Shown here piece by piece: positions 25,762-34,718 of a stretch of 64,000 bases of DNA. The position numbers and the translations under genes are program-made. The stretch is taken from assembly GCF_051857475.1 (NCBI RefSeq), contig NZ_JBPZGZ010000002.1:1938443-2002442 (forward strand), given 5' to 3'. Every line of letters starts with the position of its first letter. Position 1 is the first letter of the stretch. Below the pieces are notes generated by a model. It searched no databases. It saw nothing but the letters and a program-made list of their open reading frames with translations, and was not told where the DNA came from. Source of the DNA: Pelomonas sp051857475. Its GTDB lineage: Bacteria > Pseudomonadota > Gammaproteobacteria > Burkholderiales > Burkholderiaceae_C.

Positions 25762-26490
25762 ATGAGAGTCCTGCTCGTCGACGACCACACCTTGTTCAGG
25801 GAGGGCATTGCCCTGCTGCTGCGCCCCCTCGTACAGCCCTTGGAGACCTGGGAGGCTGGCAGTTGCGAGGAGGCCGTTGCCGTCATCGAAGCGCGCGGGG
25901 CGGCCGATCTCGTCCTCATCGATCTTGGCCTGCCGGGGGCCTCTGGCCTGGAAGGCGTGCGCCAATTGCGCGAGGCTCACCCCGAGATGCCCGTCGTCGT
26001 CATGTCGTCGGCAGATGACAAGGACACGGTGCTCGCGGCGCTGGACGCTGGTGCCATGGGTTTCATCCCCAAGAGTTCGACGTCAGCCGTCATGATCGGT
26101 GCGCTCAAGCTCATCCTGGCCAAGGGCATCTACCTGCCGCCCAGCGTGTTTCTGGCGGCGCGCAATCCGGCGCCGGCCACGCCGCCAGCCGCGATGACAC
26201 CTTCTGCAGCCGTGACTCCCATGCTGGCCACCGCTCCGGCGGGGGCGGATGCTGCGGCGGGCAGCCCGCCGCGGCGACCTGCCGACCTGGGCCTCACGTC
26301 CCGGCAGGCCGAAGTGCTGCATCTGCTGCTGCAGGGCAAGCCGGCCAAGCTGATCGGGCGTGAGCTCGATCTGTCGTTGAGCACCGTGAAGGCCCACACT
26401 TCGGCCGTATTGCGGGCCTTGAACGTCACCACACGCACCCAGGCCATCGTGGCGGCCGGTCGCATAGGCCTGCGCTTCGACGACGTCTAG
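25762..26490 (+). CDS. NarL/FixJ-type response regulator
   Basis: 242 residues from ATG 25762 (MRVLLVDDHTLFREGIAL). Receiver domain residues 1-120 with the acidic pocket DD, phospho-acceptor Asp in VLIDLGLPGASG, Ser/Thr in VVMSSADD and Lys in IPKSS. A proline/alanine linker (about 135-175) leads to the LuxR HTH (LTSRQAEVLHLLLQGKPAK, LSTVKAHTSAVLRAL). It converges on the hybrid kinase with a palindromic CTAG stop overlap, which makes it that kinase's likely partner. No Shine-Dalgarno is obvious. Confidence 0.92.
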   Translation: MRVLLVDDHTLFREGIALLLRPLVQPLETWEAGSCEEAVAVIEARGAADLVLIDLGLPGASGLEGVRQLREAHPEMPVVVMSSADDKDTVLAALDAGAMGFIPKSSTSAVMIGALKLILAKGIYLPPSVFLAARNPAPATPPAAMTPSAAVTPMLATAPAGADAAAGSPPRRPADLGLTSRQAEVLHLLLQGKPAKLIGRELDLSLSTVKAHTSAVLRALNVTTRTQAIVAAGRIGLRFDDV

Positions 26491-28751
26491 GTGGTTTCCA
26501 ACGATTCCTTGAGGGCCAGCAGCAGGCGCTGCAATCCGACGGGCTTGTGCAGCAGGCCGGCGCCCAGAGTTCCGGCTTCGGCCACCAGGCGGGTATCCGT
26601 GTTGGCGGTGACCACCAGGGCGGGAATCTCCTCGTCATAGTGGGCGCGCAGTCGTCGGATCACGTCCAGGCCATCGCCCGAGCTGCCTAGCTGGAAGTCC
26701 GTGAGGATGAGGTCGGGAGTGCGCAGATGGGCCTGCAGCTGAGCCAGGGCTTCATCACCGCTGTAGGCGATCACGACGTGACAGCCCGCTGCCAGCAGGG
26801 CGTCACGCACCGCTTCGCGGTTGGTGGCCTCGTCATCGACAACCACGATGAAATTGCCTTCGAGGGCCTGGGGTGGCGGGTCCATCGTGCTGCTGATGGC
26901 ATGCGGCACCACGCTGCCCGCCGCCAGCGGCAACGTCACCTTGAACACCGAGCCCCGGCCCTCGCGGCTTTGCACGCTGATCGAATAACCGAGGATGTAC
27001 ACGCAGCGCCGCACGATGGACAGGCCGAGACCCAGGCCTTTCTCCTGGCTCGTACCAGGAGCGCCGATGCGGAAGAACTCCTCGAAGATGGCCTCGCGAT
27101 ATTCCTCGGCGATGCCCGGACCCGTGTCCCAGATCTGCAGCTCGCAGTGTTCGCCGCGACGGCGGCAGCCGACCAGTACACCGCCGCTGCGCGTGTAGCG
27201 GATGGCATTGGCGAGCAGGTTGCCGACGATGCGCTCCAGCAGCGTCGCGTCGCCGCGCACGACCCAGCGCCCGGGTCGCACGCGCAGGGTCAAGCCCTTT
27301 TCCTGAGCCTGCGGCAGCCAGGTCTGGGCCGCACGATCCAGCAGCCAGCCCAGATCGACGTCCTCGATGTGGGGATGCACGGCGCCTGCGTCGAGCTTGG
27401 AGATGTCCAGCAGATTGCCGAACAGGTTCTCCATCGTCGTGACTGAAGACTGGACCTTGTCGGCGATGTCGATCTGCGCCGGATCGTTCAGCCGGGTGCG
27501 CAGCACACCGATGAGCAGGCTGATGGAGTGCATGGGCTGGCGCAGATCGTGGCTGGCCGCCGCCAGGAAACGCGTCTTGGCGGTATTTGCACGTTCGGCT
27601 TCGTCCTTGCGCAGCGCCAGCTCGGCGGTCCGCTCCACCACCTTGGCCTCCAGGCCAGCGTAGAACTCGCGCAGTCGCTGCGCCAGCAGCGCGACATCGT
27701 CGGCCACATCCGTGACCTCGTTGTGCCGCATCAAGGGCCGCGTTATGAGATGCTGTGACTCCAACTGCCCTGAAACGATCCGCTCCGTCAGGTTCCGCAG
27801 CGCGACGATGGGGGCGGCCATGCGCCGCGCCATCCACACGCCCAGGACCAATGCTGCAAGGCCACCAACAACCATCAGCACTACGGTGCGGCTGAGTGTC
27901 GCGAAGACGGGTTGCAGGGCCGAGCTGCGCGGCTGTTCGACGAACACCATCCAGTCGGTTCGCTTCACGTTCACCGCCGTGGCAATCACGGGGCGTCCCC
28001 GCCAATCTTGGCCAGCATGGGCACTCAGCCGCACAGCGCCACCGGTGGCGTCACGAGCCAACGTCAAAGCGTCCGAGCCCATCAGGTTGACGTGCGCCAG
28101 GACCTCTGTCGCCCTTGTGTGGGCCACCAGCGTGCCCTCGGCGTCTACGATGTAAGCGACCCCCTGCTCGCCGGCGCGCATGCGCTCGACGATTTCCCCC
28201 AACAACCGCAGATCCACCGTTGCAACCACCGCTCCGCGACCATCGTGCGCGGCCAGATACAGAGTCGGCAACTCGCCCTGCCGAAAGAATGTCGAGCCGT
28301 AGGCGATCCCATCAATTGCGGCGCGTTGCACCAGCTCTTCAGGCAGGACCGGCAACGGCATGGCCTTGCCTTCCACCAGATCACGCGACAAGCGCATTTG
28401 CACCTCGCCAGAGGGGCTCAGCGCCGCCATCTCGATCACTGCGGGCACCGTGCGCATCAGGCGATAAAACTCTTCTCGCCGCAGTTCGTCTCCGAAGCCG
28501 GGGCGTCCCCAAGGCAATTTGGCAACGTCGCCCAAGGCGTTTTCAAGGCCCGTCAAATAGGTGTCGATTTCCCGCGCAGCGCTTTCAGCCAGCGTGGCCT
28601 GCAGTCTCTCGGTCTGGCGTAGCGTCTCCCTGTAGCCGAAGACCATTTGAACCACACCGGACACCAGCAACACCACCAGAGTGAGGCTGCACAGGCGCAG
28701 CGCATACTGGCGTGCCAATGGCGAGAGTTCGTCTGTTGCCTGCGCACTCAT
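26487..28751 (-). CDS. Hybrid sensor histidine kinase with periplasmic Cache-like domain
   Basis: 754 residues: membrane helix 21-42, periplasmic Cache-like sensor (about 45-290), second helix with VVLMVVGGLAALVLGVWM, HAMP (MAAPIVALRNLTERIVSGQL), coiled linker, HisKA with phospho-His in ASHDLRQPMHSISL (about 405), HATPase (NLLANAIRYTRSGG, DTGPGIAEEYRE, GLGLGLSIV), and a C-terminal receiver with Asp in LILTDFQLGSSGDG. The ATG overlaps the stop of the upstream binding-protein gene by four bases, so binding protein and kinase are made together, suggesting ligand sensing through a periplasmic partner. Confidence 0.93.
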   Translation of the reverse strand: MSAQATDELSPLARQYALRLCSLTLVVLLVSGVVQMVFGYRETLRQTERLQATLAESAAREIDTYLTGLENALGDVAKLPWGRPGFGDELRREEFYRLMRTVPAVIEMAALSPSGEVQMRLSRDLVEGKAMPLPVLPEELVQRAAIDGIAYGSTFFRQGELPTLYLAAHDGRGAVVATVDLRLLGEIVERMRAGEQGVAYIVDAEGTLVAHTRATEVLAHVNLMGSDALTLARDATGGAVRLSAHAGQDWRGRPVIATAVNVKRTDWMVFVEQPRSSALQPVFATLSRTVVLMVVGGLAALVLGVWMARRMAAPIVALRNLTERIVSGQLESQHLITRPLMRHNEVTDVADDVALLAQRLREFYAGLEAKVVERTAELALRKDEAERANTAKTRFLAAASHDLRQPMHSISLLIGVLRTRLNDPAQIDIADKVQSSVTTMENLFGNLLDISKLDAGAVHPHIEDVDLGWLLDRAAQTWLPQAQEKGLTLRVRPGRWVVRGDATLLERIVGNLLANAIRYTRSGGVLVGCRRRGEHCELQIWDTGPGIAEEYREAIFEEFFRIGAPGTSQEKGLGLGLSIVRRCVYILGYSISVQSREGRGSVFKVTLPLAAGSVVPHAISSTMDPPPQALEGNFIVVVDDEATNREAVRDALLAAGCHVVIAYSGDEALAQLQAHLRTPDLILTDFQLGSSGDGLDVIRRLRAHYDEEIPALVVTANTDTRLVAEAGTLGAGLLHKPVGLQRLLLALKESLETT

Positions 28752-29740
28752 CGCAGCACGAGATCTGCACGCCGCACGACTTCTGAATTGAGCGCCGGAA
28801 GCCGTGGGTCATCGACCACACGCACCGCCAGCTGGTAGCGTTGCGGCAGCTGAACCGGAATCTGACTTGGCGATTCGCCGTTGAGTACGCGAGCCACGAG
28901 GTCGGCCATCGCTGGCGCGACGAAGCTCTTGTCGTGGGCATAAGACAGGTGTGCCGCTTCATAGACGTCGGGCGTGTGTGCGGCCATCACCGCGCGTCCA
29001 CTCGCCGCCAGGTGCTTGCCCAGCCTTCCGTCCAGGGTCAAGGTGGTTCTGGGTAGGCACCAGGCGCGGATGTCGAGCCCCTCGGGGCCGTCTACGAGAG
29101 CGAGGGCAGCGTCCACGTCATGCGCCTGAAACAAGCTCAGTCTGACCCCGCGTGCGTGCGCCTGGGCTTGCATCGCCGACATTTCAGCAGATGCTGCGAG
29201 GTACCACTCGTCATCCCCCAGCATGGCCACGCGGCGCACGCTGGGGTAGGCCTGCATCAGCAGTTCCAGACGCTTGGCATCCAAGCTGTCGTTGATCCAT
29301 AGCCCCGTACTCGGCTGCGAGTGCCTGAGCAAATCCGCAACCAAGCCAAGGTCGCGGGGATCGGCATGACTGGAAAAGATCAGCGGAGCCGTCGCAGTAG
29401 CCAGTCGTACAAGACGTGCCTGCGTACCGTTCTGAGCCACGAACAGGGTTGGTCCGCTCGCGGCTGCCTGTTGCACAAGAGGTACCAGGGTCGCTTCGTC
29501 GTCCACGACGCTCAGGGCCTCGATGCTTGTCTGGGCATAAAGCGCCGGGTGGCGGCTGGTCAGCGCCGCGCGGAAGCGCTGGTAGGAGCCATCGGCCTGC
29601 GGACTGCCGTGCGCCAAAAAAACCACCCGCAGATTTGGTTCTCGCACGAAGCGAGCGCTACCCGTCAGAGTCAGCAACGCACTGATGGCCAGCAACAGGC
29701 CACAGGCATGGGCCAAACGACCAATACGCAGCGTCTTCAA
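28748..29740 (-). CDS. ABC-type substrate-binding protein (sensor partner of the hybrid kinase)
   Basis: 330 residues. The first codon is TTG 29740 with AGGA nine bases upstream; the N-terminal hydrophobic segment (GLLLAISALLTLTGSARF) is a signal peptide or anchor. The remainder follows the ABC_sub_bind/TrpX-type pattern: LRVVFLAHGS, TLFVAQNGTQARLV, PLIFSSHADPRDLGLV, VRRVAMLGDDEWYL, and the VLNGESPSQIPVQLPQRYQLAV C-terminal motif near residue 295. No permease or ATPase gene accompanies it. Coupling to the kinase implies it presents a ligand to the Cache domain. Lower GC than its neighbours. Confidence 0.85.
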   Translation of the reverse strand: MKTLRIGRLAHACGLLLAISALLTLTGSARFVREPNLRVVFLAHGSPQADGSYQRFRAALTSRHPALYAQTSIEALSVVDDEATLVPLVQQAAASGPTLFVAQNGTQARLVRLATATAPLIFSSHADPRDLGLVADLLRHSQPSTGLWINDSLDAKRLELLMQAYPSVRRVAMLGDDEWYLAASAEMSAMQAQAHARGVRLSLFQAHDVDAALALVDGPEGLDIRAWCLPRTTLTLDGRLGKHLAASGRAVMAAHTPDVYEAAHLSYAHDKSFVAPAMADLVARVLNGESPSQIPVQLPQRYQLAVRVVDDPRLPALNSEVVRRADLVLR

Positions 29741-29801
29741 GTGTGTCTATCCTATTTGCGCTGGCTAACCCGGTTGGCACTCCATCAAACCCGGAGAAAT
29801 C

Positions 29802-30305
29802 ATGAGCACACAGTATTGCTGGATCAAGGTCTTGAGGACAGCTGACGTCGAAAATTTGAGTCCGCAGCCGCCGATTTCAGATGTCGGCCTGTGGCCGCAG
29901 CCGGCTGCTGCCCCAAACGCGGCCTTCCTCACGCCACTGACCTCCACCAATGACCCGGGCCAACCTCGCAAGCCCTGGAACTTTCCGTCCGTGACCGGGG
30001 ATGCCTCTCTCATCATGGCCGCCTGCGCGCCTTGTCCCGCGACGCCGCACAAGGCTGGCGCGCGGTTTCTGGACGCGCCACCCCCGCCCCCCAGCTCAGC
30101 CTCACCGGTGCCCGGCGCTGGTTGGATGCTGGAATGCGGTCCCGTGGCCGAGAACTACGACCATCCGCCCGAGGTCTACTTCAGCATGCATCCCATGCCG
30201 GCCGGTACGGATCGGGCTGCTGCGCTCAATTGGCTGAGAAGTCAGCCAGGCGATGATTGGTCCAAGGGTGCCATGGCGTGCACCTTGATTGCGTACTTCG
30301 CTTGA
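29802..30305 (+). CDS. Hypothetical protein
   Basis: 167 residues with a good Shine-Dalgarno (GGAGAAATC then ATG). No signal peptide, membrane helix or recognised domain. The protein is rich in proline, with a short CAPCP motif near residue 75 and a run of five prolines near 93. The C-terminal half (WMLECGPVAENYDHPPEVYF, DDWSKGAMACTLIAYFA) looks folded. It lies in the signalling cluster between the binding-protein gene (divergent) and a LuxR-type regulator (same strand, 108 bases on). I do not recognise it and cannot give a role. Confidence 0.6.
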   Translation: MSTQYCWIKVLRTADVENLSPQPPISDVGLWPQPAAAPNAAFLTPLTSTNDPGQPRKPWNFPSVTGDASLIMAACAPCPATPHKAGARFLDAPPPPPSSASPVPGAGWMLECGPVAENYDHPPEVYFSMHPMPAGTDRAAALNWLRSQPGDDWSKGAMACTLIAYFA

Positions 30306-30357
30306 GTAGGGGCGAGCGGTGTAAACCCCGCGCTCCGCCGCATATATCCCAGCATCT

Positions 30358-30377
30358 GCTGTCATCCCCAAGACAGC
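30358..30377. promoter_or_regulatory. Dyad GCTGTC-N8-GACAGC before a LuxR-type gene
   Basis: A six-base inverted repeat 37 bases upstream of the LuxR-type gene start at 30414, in a 108-base gap. Dyads of this size are common LuxR-family operators, so autoregulation is possible. It is too short to be sure. Confidence 0.3.
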
Positions 30378-30413
30378 TGATTCGCGGGCTGAGCCGAAGA
30401 CCAGAATCCCCCC

Positions 30414-31484
30414 ATGCCGCTCAAAAAGTCCCGCAAACTCAGCCGCCTGCGCGAGCTGTGTTCGCTGGACCTGCCCACGCCCCTCGTCATGCCCAGCCTG
30501 TTGGCCGAGCTGCATGCCCTGGTGCCTTCCAGCCGCAATCTGTTCGATTGGTGCGATGGAGACGGGGCGCTGACGCGCTATTGCATCGAAGGGCCGGTGG
30601 ACGAGGCCGTTGCCAGGCTCTACTTCGACGAGTTCCATAACAAGCGCGAGGCCGAGGCCATGCCGTCGTTTGCGCAGGCCTTGCGCTCGGGGGCGGTGCT
30701 GAACAGCGCGGCGCAGCTGGACACGGCGCGTTTCCTCGGCTCGGCCCTTTATGCCGAGATCTGGCGGCCGCAGGGCTTTCGCTACCGCGTCGAACTCATC
30801 GTGCGCTCGCGGGATGGCCGTCCGTTGGGGTCTCTGGTGCTCTATCGCGGCCCCGGTGAGCCTTGTTTCACCGCGGCGGAGGAGGAGCGCCTGCTGCCGC
30901 TGCTGCCCCACCTGGCCCAGGCCCTGTCGCGCGACGCCGCGGCGCGCTGCCCTCCCGAGCACTGGCAGCCCGCGCCCGAGCCGGCCGAGGTGCTGCTGCT
31001 GGACGAGGCCGGCCGTCTCGGCCACGCCAGCGCCGGTGCCCAGCGCTTGCTGCTGCTGGCGAGGTCAGGGCCGGGTTTGCAGCCGGCCCAGCCACCCACC
31101 GAGGAGATGCTGGCCAGCCTGCATGAGTCGGCGCGCGAGGGGCCGGTCACGCGTCTCATCGACAGCCCCTGGGGCCGCTTCGAGTTCAGCGCCCGGCGCC
31201 TGAACGCTGTCGATGCCGCCGTGCCCAGTTGGACCCAGGTCCAGTTGCGCCGTCTCGAGCCCCGCGAACTGGCCGATGAGCGCCGGCTGCAGGGCTTCGA
31301 GCTGTCCAGCGGCCAGGCCGCCGTGGCGCGGCTGCTGCTGCAGGGACTGGCCCAGAGCGAGGTCGCGCAGCGGCTGAACGTGGCGCCCAGCACCGTCGTC
31401 GACCACACCCGCAAGCTCTACCAGCGTCTGGGCGTGCGCTCGGCTCGCGAGCTGGTCGAGAAGCTCAGGTCCGAGCCGAATTGA
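30414..31484 (+). CDS. LuxR C-terminal family regulator with long N-terminal sensory region
   Basis: 356 residues. The first 280 residues contain a GAF/PAS-like region (FRYRVELIVRSRDGRPLGSL near residue 123, then EVLLLDEAGRLGHASAGAQRLL) and the C-terminal LuxR helix-turn-helix: LSSGQAAVARLLLQGLAQSE, RLNVAPSTVVDHTRKLYQRLG. No receiver domain. Target and ligand unknown. Its last 20 bases overlap the convergent coaX gene. No Shine-Dalgarno is visible before ATG 30414. Confidence 0.88.
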   Translation: MPLKKSRKLSRLRELCSLDLPTPLVMPSLLAELHALVPSSRNLFDWCDGDGALTRYCIEGPVDEAVARLYFDEFHNKREAEAMPSFAQALRSGAVLNSAAQLDTARFLGSALYAEIWRPQGFRYRVELIVRSRDGRPLGSLVLYRGPGEPCFTAAEEERLLPLLPHLAQALSRDAAARCPPEHWQPAPEPAEVLLLDEAGRLGHASAGAQRLLLLARSGPGLQPAQPPTEEMLASLHESAREGPVTRLIDSPWGRFEFSARRLNAVDAAVPSWTQVQLRRLEPRELADERRLQGFELSSGQAAVARLLLQGLAQSEVAQRLNVAPSTVVDHTRKLYQRLGVRSARELVEKLRSEPN

Positions 31485-32229
31485 TGGCCAGCAGGCCGTC
31501 GAAGATCAGTCCCTCGATGAGCTCGTGAGGCGCGTCCAGCGCCGGGGCCACCTTCCAGCCGGCGCCGCCCGTCATCAGCAGCAGGGGCTCGCGGCCCTCG
31601 CGCTTGGTCAGCAGCCGGTGCATGCGCTCGATGGCGCCGGTGATGGCGAAGGTGCCGCCGGTCGTCAGCGCGTCACTGGTGTTGGTCGGGAAATTGCGCA
31701 CCTCGCCGGTCGGCACGCGCAGGCCGGCCGTGCCGCCTTCCAGCGCGCGCAGCATGATGCCGTGGCCGGGCAGGATGAGGCCGCCCAGGAACTGGCCGTC
31801 GGTGGACAGGGAATCCACCGTCACCGCCGTGCCCACCATGACGGTCAGCACCGGGCCGATGAAACCCCGCATGCGTGCATGGGCGTGGGCGCCGATGACG
31901 GCGACCCAGCGGTCGGCGCCCAGCCGCGTCGGGTGGTCGTAGCCGTTCCTGACGCCGGCCGTCTCGGGCGCCGGGACGACCCAGCGCGCGCTGAGGTCCC
32001 AGTTCTCCATCTGCTCCTCGACGCGACGGCGCACGGCATCGCCGGCGACATTGCTGCCCAGGATGCGCGTCGGCGGGGCCAGGCCTTGCCAGTCCTCGTC
32101 GGCCAGTCGGTCAATGTTCTCCAGGAAGACGGCACCGTGCTGCAGCGGCTGGCTGCCGGGCGGGGCGTCGTCCTCATAGACGGCCCATTTCAGTCTTGTG
32201 TTGCCAATGTCGATAGCCAGAAAGCTCAT
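31465..32229 (-). CDS. coaX: Type III pantothenate kinase
   Basis: 254 residues from ATG 32229 (MSFLAIDIGNTRLKWAVYE); an extra upstream start adds seven unconserved residues. ASKHA-fold features: the phosphate loop DIGNTRLKW, VVPAPETAGVRNGYDHPTRLGADRW with the pantothenate-binding GADRW, VMVGTAVTVDSL with the catalytic Asp, and LPGHGIMLRAL. Catalyses the first step of coenzyme A synthesis, needs a monovalent cation and is insensitive to CoA feedback. It is usually next to birA; here it stands between a LuxR regulator and a chemoreceptor. Confidence 0.95.
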   Translation of the reverse strand: MSFLAIDIGNTRLKWAVYEDDAPPGSQPLQHGAVFLENIDRLADEDWQGLAPPTRILGSNVAGDAVRRRVEEQMENWDLSARWVVPAPETAGVRNGYDHPTRLGADRWVAVIGAHAHARMRGFIGPVLTVMVGTAVTVDSLSTDGQFLGGLILPGHGIMLRALEGGTAGLRVPTGEVRNFPTNTSDALTTGGTFAITGAIERMHRLLTKREGREPLLLMTGGAGWKVAPALDAPHELIEGLIFDGLLAINSART

Positions 32230-32359
32230 GGTGGGTCGTGGCGTGACCAAAGACGTGACTAATGGCGCGAGCCTACCAGCGCATTTGTATCTGGCTGTGC
32301 GGGTTTCTGCTTCAATCAGAGGCTACTTCTGATCGCCCTTTCCATCCGGGAGAACCTCC

Positions 32360-33910
32360 ATGCTGCGACGTCTGCGCATCCAAGCCCGCCTCTGGCTGGC
32401 CTTCGGCCTCATCCTGGCGATGACGGCGCTGCTGGTGGCGGTGGGCGGTTTTGGCCTGAACGTGTCGCAGAAGGCCATCCAGGGCATCACGCAGAAGCTG
32501 ATCCCGGCCTCCAACATCACCATGTCGGCGCGCAGCCAGCTGCTGCAGAGCAAGGCGGCCACGTCCACGCTGGTGGCCTCCATCTTCAACAAGGAAGGCA
32601 TGGCCCGCGCCAAGAAGGAGTGGGATGCCGCCCAGGCGGGCCTGGACAAGGCCATGGACGATTTCGGCGCCATCTCCACCGAAGAGAAGGGCAAGGAAGC
32701 CCTGGCCAAGTTCCGCGTCCTGATGGCCGATTACCGCAAGGCCGTCAAACCGGTGGCCGAGAAGATCCTGGCCGACAGCTATCCCGACGCCCAGGCTGCC
32801 TTCGAGGACATCAAGACCGCCGACGCGGCCTACGACCCGGCCCTGGCCATGCTCAATGGCATCGAGGGCGACCTGAAGAAGCGCGGCGACGAGGTCTTCA
32901 CCAAGGTGGACAGCACCATCAGTGGCATCTTTGTCGGCTTCCTGGTCGCCTTTGCCATCTGCGTCATCGTGGGCGGCGCGCTGGCCGTGCTGATTTCGCG
33001 CTCCATCATCGGCCCGCTGGTGACGGCCAAGCGCTTTGCCGAGCGCATGGCCGATGGCGATCTGTCGCGCGCGCCCGAGGCCCGCGGCACGGATGAATCC
33101 GCCGAGATGATGCAAGCCCTGGCCGCCATGCAGAAGTCGCTGTCCGAGATCGTCGGCCAGGTGCGCGAGTCGGCCGAGAGCATCCAGGTCGCTTCGGCCG
33201 AGGTGGCCACCGGCAATATGGACCTGTCGCAGCGCACCGAGCAGACGGCCTCCAACCTGCAGCAGGCCTCCAGCTCCATGACCCAGCTGACCGGCACCGT
33301 CAGCCAGAGCGCCGACTCGGCGCAGACGGCCAAGCAGCTCGCCGGCGCCGCCGCCGAGACGGCCGGCCGCGGCGGCGACGTGGTGTCGCGCGTCGTCAGC
33401 ACCATGGGCGAGATCAACAACGCCAGCCGCAAGATCGCCGACATCATCGGCACCATCGACGGCATCGCCTTCCAGACCAACATCCTGGCGCTGAACGCTG
33501 CCGTGGAAGCGGCGCGCGCCGGTGAGCAGGGCCGCGGCTTCGCCGTCGTGGCCGGCGAAGTCCGCTCTCTCGCCCAGCGCAGTGCCGAGGCGGCCCGCGA
33601 GATCAAGGCCCTGATCGGCGCCAGCGTCGAGCGCGTCGAGGCCGGCACCCATCTCGTCAACGACGCCGGCGCCACCATGACCGACATCGTCGGCTCGGTG
33701 CAGCGCGTCACCGACATCATTGGCGAGATCAGCGCCGCGGCCGTCGAGCAGAGCCAGGGCATCGCCCAGGTCAACGGCACCGTGACGGAGCTGGACCAGA
33801 TGACGCAACAGAACGCTGCGCTGGTGGAGGAATCCGCGGCGGCGGCTCAGTCGCTGAAGGAGCAGGCCGTGCGTCTGGCAGGGCTGGTGAGCAGCTTCAA
33901 GCTGAGCTGA
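32360..33910 (+). CDS. Methyl-accepting chemotaxis protein
   Basis: 516 residues: membrane helix 10-30, a periplasmic four-helix-bundle ligand domain (about 35-190, SNITMSARSQLLQSKAATST), second helix near 192-215, HAMP (SRSIIGPLVTAKRFAERMA), then the methylated signalling domain with the hairpin tip IDGIAFQTNILALNAAVEAA and GRGFAVVAGEVRSLAQRSA. The C-terminus ends SSFKLS without the CheR-binding pentapeptide. Shine-Dalgarno GGGAGA before the ATG. Ligand unknown; no che genes nearby, so it joins a cluster encoded elsewhere. Confidence 0.95.
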   Translation: MLRRLRIQARLWLAFGLILAMTALLVAVGGFGLNVSQKAIQGITQKLIPASNITMSARSQLLQSKAATSTLVASIFNKEGMARAKKEWDAAQAGLDKAMDDFGAISTEEKGKEALAKFRVLMADYRKAVKPVAEKILADSYPDAQAAFEDIKTADAAYDPALAMLNGIEGDLKKRGDEVFTKVDSTISGIFVGFLVAFAICVIVGGALAVLISRSIIGPLVTAKRFAERMADGDLSRAPEARGTDESAEMMQALAAMQKSLSEIVGQVRESAESIQVASAEVATGNMDLSQRTEQTASNLQQASSSMTQLTGTVSQSADSAQTAKQLAGAAAETAGRGGDVVSRVVSTMGEINNASRKIADIIGTIDGIAFQTNILALNAAVEAARAGEQGRGFAVVAGEVRSLAQRSAEAAREIKALIGASVERVEAGTHLVNDAGATMTDIVGSVQRVTDIIGEISAAAVEQSQGIAQVNGTVTELDQMTQQNAALVEESAAAAQSLKEQAVRLAGLVSSFKLS

Positions 33911-33947
33911 AGCGACGGCCGGCCAGTGGGTGCCGCCACGGCTGCGC

Positions 33948-34718
33948 CTACATCTCCTTGAACAGATGCAGATAGCTGCGGCTCACCGGCAGCAGCTCCG
34001 TGCGGCCCTTGAGCTCGATGTCGGCGGTCTCGTTCTCGCCGCGCGTGACGCGCCGGATTGAGCGCAGATTGATCACCACCGAGCGGTGCACCTGGGCGAA
34101 GTGCGCGGGGTCCAACTGGGCCAGCAGGTCCTTGAGCGGCGTGCGGATCAGCGCCTCGGCCGGCTGCCCTTCGTCGCGGTAGGCCACCAGGGTGTATTTG
34201 GTGTCGCTCTTGAGGTAGTCGATGTCGGCTATCGGGATCATGCGCAGGGATGACCCCACGGTGGCACGTATCCAGTCCAGCGGCTTGGGCTGGTCGAGCT
34301 TGAGCCGCGCGGCCAGCTGGGTCAGCAGCAGCTCGCTGTGCACGGCCGGCTGCGCCTGCTGCAGGCGCGCCTTCAGGCGCTCCACCGTTTCGGCCAGGCG
34401 CGCCGCCGTGACGGGCTTGACCAGATAGTCCAGCACGCCGTGCTCGAAGGCTTCGAGCGCGTACTGGTCAAACGCGGTGACGAACACCAGGTGCGCGCGC
34501 TTGCCCACATGCCGCGCCACTTCCACGCCACTGACGCCCGGCATGTGCACGTCCAGAAAACAGATGGCGGGCTGATGCTGCTCGAACAGTTCGATGGCCT
34601 GGCGGCCGTTGCGGGCCTGGGCCACGATCTGCAGCTCCGGCCAGGCGGCGGCCAGGCGTGCTTCCAGGATCTCCCTCAGCAGCGGCTCGTCGTCGGCGAT
34701 CAGGGCAGTGGGGTTCAT
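33948..34718 (-). CDS. LytTR-type response regulator
   Basis: 256 residues from ATG 34718 (MNPTALIADDEPLLREIL). Receiver domain with Asp in ICFLDVHMPGVSG, and Lys in YLVKPVTA; C-terminal LytTR DNA-binding domain (about 150-256) with IPIADIDYLKSDTKYTLV and HRSVVINLRSIRRV. The start overlaps the sensor kinase stop by four bases. LytTR proteins bind paired direct repeats about 20-22 bases apart; a candidate lies upstream of the operon at 37432-37500. Last gene of a four-gene operon. Confidence 0.94.
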   Translation of the reverse strand: MNPTALIADDEPLLREILEARLAAAWPELQIVAQARNGRQAIELFEQHQPAICFLDVHMPGVSGVEVARHVGKRAHLVFVTAFDQYALEAFEHGVLDYLVKPVTAARLAETVERLKARLQQAQPAVHSELLLTQLAARLKLDQPKPLDWIRATVGSSLRMIPIADIDYLKSDTKYTLVAYRDEGQPAEALIRTPLKDLLAQLDPAHFAQVHRSVVINLRSIRRVTRGENETADIELKGRTELLPVSRSYLHLFKEM

